NCBI RefSeq assembly: GCF_033955345.1
Contig: NZ_CP138332.1
Coordinates: forward strand, 3,844,001-3,908,000
From: Sphingobacterium bambusae
Lineage (GTDB): Bacteria; Bacteroidota; Bacteroidia; Sphingobacteriales; Sphingobacteriaceae
Reading direction: 5' to 3'
Length of the DNA: 64,000 nt
Shown here: one piece after another, positions 61,173-64,000 of the stretch
Position numbering within the stretch: position 1 is the stretch's first letter
How the letters are laid out: each line of letters starts with the position of its first letter
The notes under the pieces: model-generated
Told to the model about the DNA's origin: nothing
Database searches by the model: none
What the model saw: the letters and a program-made list of their open reading frames with translations, nothing else
Program-made: the position numbers and the translations under genes

Positions 61173-61221
61173 AGAGGATGACTTTTCGTCAAGCATATGC
61201 TTCGATGAAAAGTCATTCTCT
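61173..61221 (+). terminator. Long hairpin after susD
   Basis: An 18-bp stem (61173-61190 with 61204-61221), broken only by two wobble pairs, encloses a 13-base loop (AAGCATATGCTTC, itself able to pair). The following T run is short (TTT), so it may attenuate rather than stop transcription into the phosphatase gene 40 bases on. Confidence 0.6.
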
Positions 61222-61260
61222 TTACGGAAGATTAATAAATTTCTATTGGATCAATATCAG

Positions 61261-63180
61261 ATGATTAGAATGAAAATAAGACTTATATCGATCTTGCTAG
61301 GGACACTTCTCTGCACTCCAGTTTGGCTGTTGGCCCAGCAAGCGGATATGCACTATCGTTTCGAGCAACTGATGTTTGGAGAGAAACAACCGATGTCCGT
61401 ACCTGTAAGAGGACACAGCCATAACGATTACGAGCAAGCGATTCCTTTTTTTGCAGCTTATCATGCGGGGATGGAGTCTATCGAGATCGATCTTTTCTTA
61501 CATAGGGATAGCTTGTATGCCGCGCACGACAGAACGAAGATAAAACAGGGGCTTACACTCGAGGATACCTATATGCGTCCATTGGCCAAGCTCTTCAAAG
61601 AAAATGGAGGTAAAGCTTTTGCCGATGAAACGAAGCAATTGCAGTTGCTGTTGGACTTTAAAGAAGACTACAAAAAGCTCATGCCACCGCTGCTGGCGTT
61701 GCTGGAGAAATACCGTTTTATGGTTGATCCACAGATCACAGCGCAGCCTGTGAAGATGGTGATCAGTGGCAATATGCCTCCCGTCAGCGAATTCGAGAAA
61801 TTTCCCGCATGGATTTATTTTGACGGGCGCCCTGGCATAGCATACACTGCCGAACAGCAAAAGCATGTAGGCATGATCAGTGACGATCTAAAATCATATA
61901 CCACTTGGAATGGCAAGGGCGTTCCTTCACCTGCTGCCATGCAGAAAATAAAGCGAGAAGCTCAGCATGCAAAAATGATCGGTATTCCATTTCGTTTATG
62001 GGGGACGGCAGAAAGTCCAAATACTTGGCTTACGTTAGAAAAAATGGGTGTTACTTGGCTTAACACGGACTATCCTGTTCTGTTGAAGGAGTATTTGGAT
62101 CATCTTGCTTCTAGTCGTTATAGATCCTCAAATACGTACGATGTGTATCAGCCTACCTATGTGTCTGACGGACGATCTGCGCATGGGGTGAAAAACGTGA
62201 TCTTATTAATAGGCGATGGAATGGGGATGGGGCACATACAGGCGGCTATCTCCGCAAATAAAGGTCTGGCAAACATGAGTCGGATGAAACATATCGGTTT
62301 TTCTTTTACCAGTTCCCTTAGCCCGGGTAATACAGACTCTGGAGCCGGGGGCTCAGCCATAGCCACCGGTCAAAAAACCTTTAACGAGCAGCTCAGCGTG
62401 GACAGCAGCGGGAATGCGCTACCACGAATACCTGCTATTCTTCGTCCCTTGGGCATCCGTACAGGAATTATTACAACAGGCGACCTCTCTGATGCCACAC
62501 CGGCGGCATTCTACACCTCGCATAAAGATCGCAATGCATCAGAGGCGATCAGCGAGTCGCTAATGCACAATGAAGACACTGATATCTTGATAGGCGGAAA
62601 ACCTGGTGCATATCAAGATGTGGAAAAATGGAAAAAATTGGTCGCTGGTTTAAAGCGTAATAATTTTGAGCTGCCCGATACGAAACAGGAATTTAGCGCA
62701 TCAAAATCGGAAAAATCCATTTACTTTCTGCCCGACTCCCTCACTCGGCCAGTAAAGGACGGACGCGGTCCTATCCTGAGCGAAACCTTGATCGCTACAA
62801 TCGAAAAACTCCAAAACCGTGACAAAGGCTTTTTCATCATGGCCGAAGGCGCGCAGATCGATTGGGGAGGACATGCGCGAAACATGGAATATACCTTAAC
62901 AGAAACGCAGGATTTTGACAGGGCAGTAGGCGAAGCATTGCGGTTTGCTGACGAAGACGGAAATACATTGGTTATTGTATTGGCTGATCACGAAACGGGA
63001 GCGTTATCCCTTATTGACACGGACTGGCAATCGGGATACGTACAGGGTAACTTTGCATCCAACGATCATAGTAGCATGGCGGTGCCCGTGATGGCTTACG
63101 GTCCCGGAGCGCAGCTATTTACGGGGTTCTTTCAAAATACGGCTATATTTGATCGTATTTTAACCCTCTTTCGCAAATAG
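61261..63180 (+). CDS. Two-domain secreted phosphodiesterase and alkaline phosphatase
   Basis: Read from the ATG at 61261 (MIRMKIRLIS; a TTG at 61246 is less likely) the product has 639 residues with a signal peptide ending near LLAQQ. Residues about 40-285 are a GDPD/PI-PLC-like barrel: VRGHSHNDYEQAIPFFAAYH, GMESIEIDLFLHRDSLYAAH, LDFKEDY and WLNTDYPVLL. Residues about 300-639 are an alkaline phosphatase with KNVILLIGDGMGMGHIQAA (metal Asp), SPGNTDSGAGGSAIATGQKT (nucleophile region), GAQIDWGGHARNM, LADHETGALSL and NDHSSMAVPV. One protein could cut a phosphodiester and then remove the phosphate. Placed after SusCD, it points to scavenging of phosphorylated nutrients. Confidence 0.92.
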   Translation: MIRMKIRLISILLGTLLCTPVWLLAQQADMHYRFEQLMFGEKQPMSVPVRGHSHNDYEQAIPFFAAYHAGMESIEIDLFLHRDSLYAAHDRTKIKQGLTLEDTYMRPLAKLFKENGGKAFADETKQLQLLLDFKEDYKKLMPPLLALLEKYRFMVDPQITAQPVKMVISGNMPPVSEFEKFPAWIYFDGRPGIAYTAEQQKHVGMISDDLKSYTTWNGKGVPSPAAMQKIKREAQHAKMIGIPFRLWGTAESPNTWLTLEKMGVTWLNTDYPVLLKEYLDHLASSRYRSSNTYDVYQPTYVSDGRSAHGVKNVILLIGDGMGMGHIQAAISANKGLANMSRMKHIGFSFTSSLSPGNTDSGAGGSAIATGQKTFNEQLSVDSSGNALPRIPAILRPLGIRTGIITTGDLSDATPAAFYTSHKDRNASEAISESLMHNEDTDILIGGKPGAYQDVEKWKKLVAGLKRNNFELPDTKQEFSASKSEKSIYFLPDSLTRPVKDGRGPILSETLIATIEKLQNRDKGFFIMAEGAQIDWGGHARNMEYTLTETQDFDRAVGEALRFADEDGNTLVIVLADHETGALSLIDTDWQSGYVQGNFASNDHSSMAVPVMAYGPGAQLFTGFFQNTAIFDRILTLFRK

Positions 63181-63198
63181 GCCACGGAGGAGAGGGCG

Positions 63199-63236
63199 GA
63201 AAAATCCCAATGCTCTTCATCTTTGGGATTTTTCTT
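63199..63236 (+). terminator. Terminator of the SusCD-phosphatase locus
   Basis: A perfect 12-bp stem, GAAAAATCCCAA (63199-63210) with TTGGGATTTTTC (63223-63234), with the T run inside the right arm. It lies 18 bases after the phosphatase stop codon. Confidence 0.85.
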
Positions 63237-63364
63237 GCAAAAGTGGATTTCTCCCAGCACATGTGTCTACCGGAGAGGTCAAACGGGGAGCTCCTGACCG
63301 CATACAGGAAATCAATGTCCTCTTACTTTATTATTCATTAAGGTATCAATTCCTTGTTGTTGCC

Positions 63365-63559
63365 TTACATCGTCTCATCTGCAAAGATCGACAAAGCAAC
63401 ATACCCGATCAACAAAGTAAGGACAAGCAAAAGAAAGCCCATGAGGCACATCAATAAACGATCATCAGCCCTCAACATCTCCTTGTCGACAATCAGGTTG
63501 CAAGAGGAGTTTTTCACAAATCTAACAGGCTTCATCAATATCCTGTTCTCAAACTTCAT
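63365..63559 (-). CDS. Possible small membrane protein (64 residues)
   Basis: The - strand frame encodes a basic N-terminus (MKFENRILMKPVRFVKNSSC) and one hydrophobic helix (LLMCLMGFLLLVLTLLIGYV) with a short tail. A 36-bp palindrome sits exactly over its start. It could be a genuine small inner-membrane protein or a chance frame. No homologue was recognised. Confidence 0.35.
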   Translation of the reverse strand: MKFENRILMKPVRFVKNSSCNLIVDKEMLRADDRLLMCLMGFLLLVLTLLIGYVALSIFADETM

Positions 63560-63591
63560 CTAACGAATGCTACGTAGCATTCGTTAGATGA
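63556..63591. repeat. Perfect 36-bp palindrome
   Basis: The 36 bases are self-complementary throughout, centred on TACGTA. A shorter related copy lies at 63941-63962. Such long perfect palindromes are often the folded ends of small transposable elements or sites for a dimeric protein. Confidence 0.85.
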
Positions 63592-63940
63592 TAGTGCAAT
63601 TAATTTATGTGAAATATATTGTTATGAAAGAGTACGTTGTCACAATGATAGGCTCAAGCGTAACAGACAACTTGAAGGTGCTCCGTGCCAATTTTTACCC
63701 TGTTCTTGCTTCAACGAATACGATCGAAGGACTACCGTTGCTTAAATGAATAAAAAAAGCATATGAAGAACCAAAGGAGTCATCCATCAGCTAAAACCTG
63801 TTACACAGCAAGGTGCAGTTTGCAGTTGTCGACGGAGCAAAAATATCCGACAGCAAGAAAAAAGCATCCGACAAGAAGAACAAATTGGTTGACAAGGAGA
63901 AGTTGATGCTTGTTCAATAAGCGATTTTCGGCGACGATAG
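63592..63940. other. Stretch between two related palindromes
   Basis: These 349 bases hold no convincing gene. A 41-codon frame (63624-63749, MKEYVVTMIGSSVTDNLKVL ...) and Lys-rich fragments (SDKKNKLVDKEKLMLVQ near 63860) look like decayed coding sequence. Together with the flanking palindromes this may be a degraded small mobile element. Confidence 0.4.
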
Positions 63941-63962
63941 ACGAATGTTACGTAGCATTTGT
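63941..63962. repeat. Second, imperfect copy of the palindrome
   Basis: ACGAATGTTACGTAGCATTT followed by GT is the centre of the palindrome at 63556 with two substitutions. Each turns a Watson-Crick pair into a G-T wobble, so the RNA or DNA hairpin on this strand is kept. Confidence 0.7.
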
Positions 63963-64000
63963 AACCGCAAACAGTGAAAAAAGTGGACTGAAAGGTTTTT

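Overview
The window looks like a chromosome of a Bacteroidota species, most likely the family Sphingobacteriaceae (Sphingobacterium/Pedobacter-like). The reasons are a SusC/SusD pair with an ECF sigma/FecR switch, TAnnTTTG-type promoters, a tyrosine recombinase and Btg/Bfm-type mobilization genes of the Bacteroides kind, a GG-leader peptide of the Bacteroidota kind, and many AT-rich lipoprotein genes. The assignment is inferred from family content; no rRNA is present.

Layout. (1) 1-1930 is core chromosome: the end of a CBM9-like secreted protein gene, rplS (L19), and tRNA-Pro(UGG). (2) About 1850-30520 is an integrated mobile island. It is inserted at the 3' end of tRNA-Pro, with the integrase gene next to the tRNA. 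A 35-bp exact copy of the tRNA end, inside about 125 bp of homology, lies at the far side. Cargo in order: an IS1595-type transposase fragment; a 14-kb cluster for a glycine-rich GG-leader peptide; an IS3-type remnant; a mobilization block (helix-turn-helix proteins, BfmA/BtgA-like protein, relaxase-like protein); a HEPN-protein operon; a RadC-like protein; a GIY-YIG-like protein; and an ATPase-DUF4435 protein resembling a fused PARIS defence protein. (3) About 30600-35400 is a cassette-like array of small + strand genes, several damaged, separated by related imperfect-palindromic spacers resembling integron attC sites, with no integron integrase in view. (4) 35800-38600 holds a propeller lipoprotein, a ToxR-like membrane regulator and a DUF1963-like protein. 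(5) 38870-46900 is a + strand operon: D-threonine-aldolase-family enzyme, GH29 fucosidase, GH20 hexosaminidase, GntP permease, RidA and M19 dipeptidase. (6) 47084-54418 is a - strand run of envelope/lipoprotein genes (TPR, DKNYY, zinc-ribbon, SPFH). (7) 54628-63234 holds an ECF sigma factor, FecR, SusC, SusD and a two-domain phosphodiesterase/alkaline phosphatase. The right end has paired palindromes.

The most interesting part is 4538-18759. It encodes a 177-residue peptide with a 26-residue GG leader and a 151-residue core that is one-third glycine and has no cysteine. It also encodes a complete type I export route (C39-peptidase ABC transporter, HlyD-like adaptor, TolC-like channel), an FkbM methyltransferase, a double-domain glycosyltransferase, a GT32 glycosyltransferase, a LanC-like protein without the usual zinc motif, two tandem secreted aspartic-protease homologues and UDP-galactopyranose mutase. 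The simplest reading is a secreted, sugar-decorated (possibly galactofuranosylated and methylated) glycine-rich product. That function is inference.
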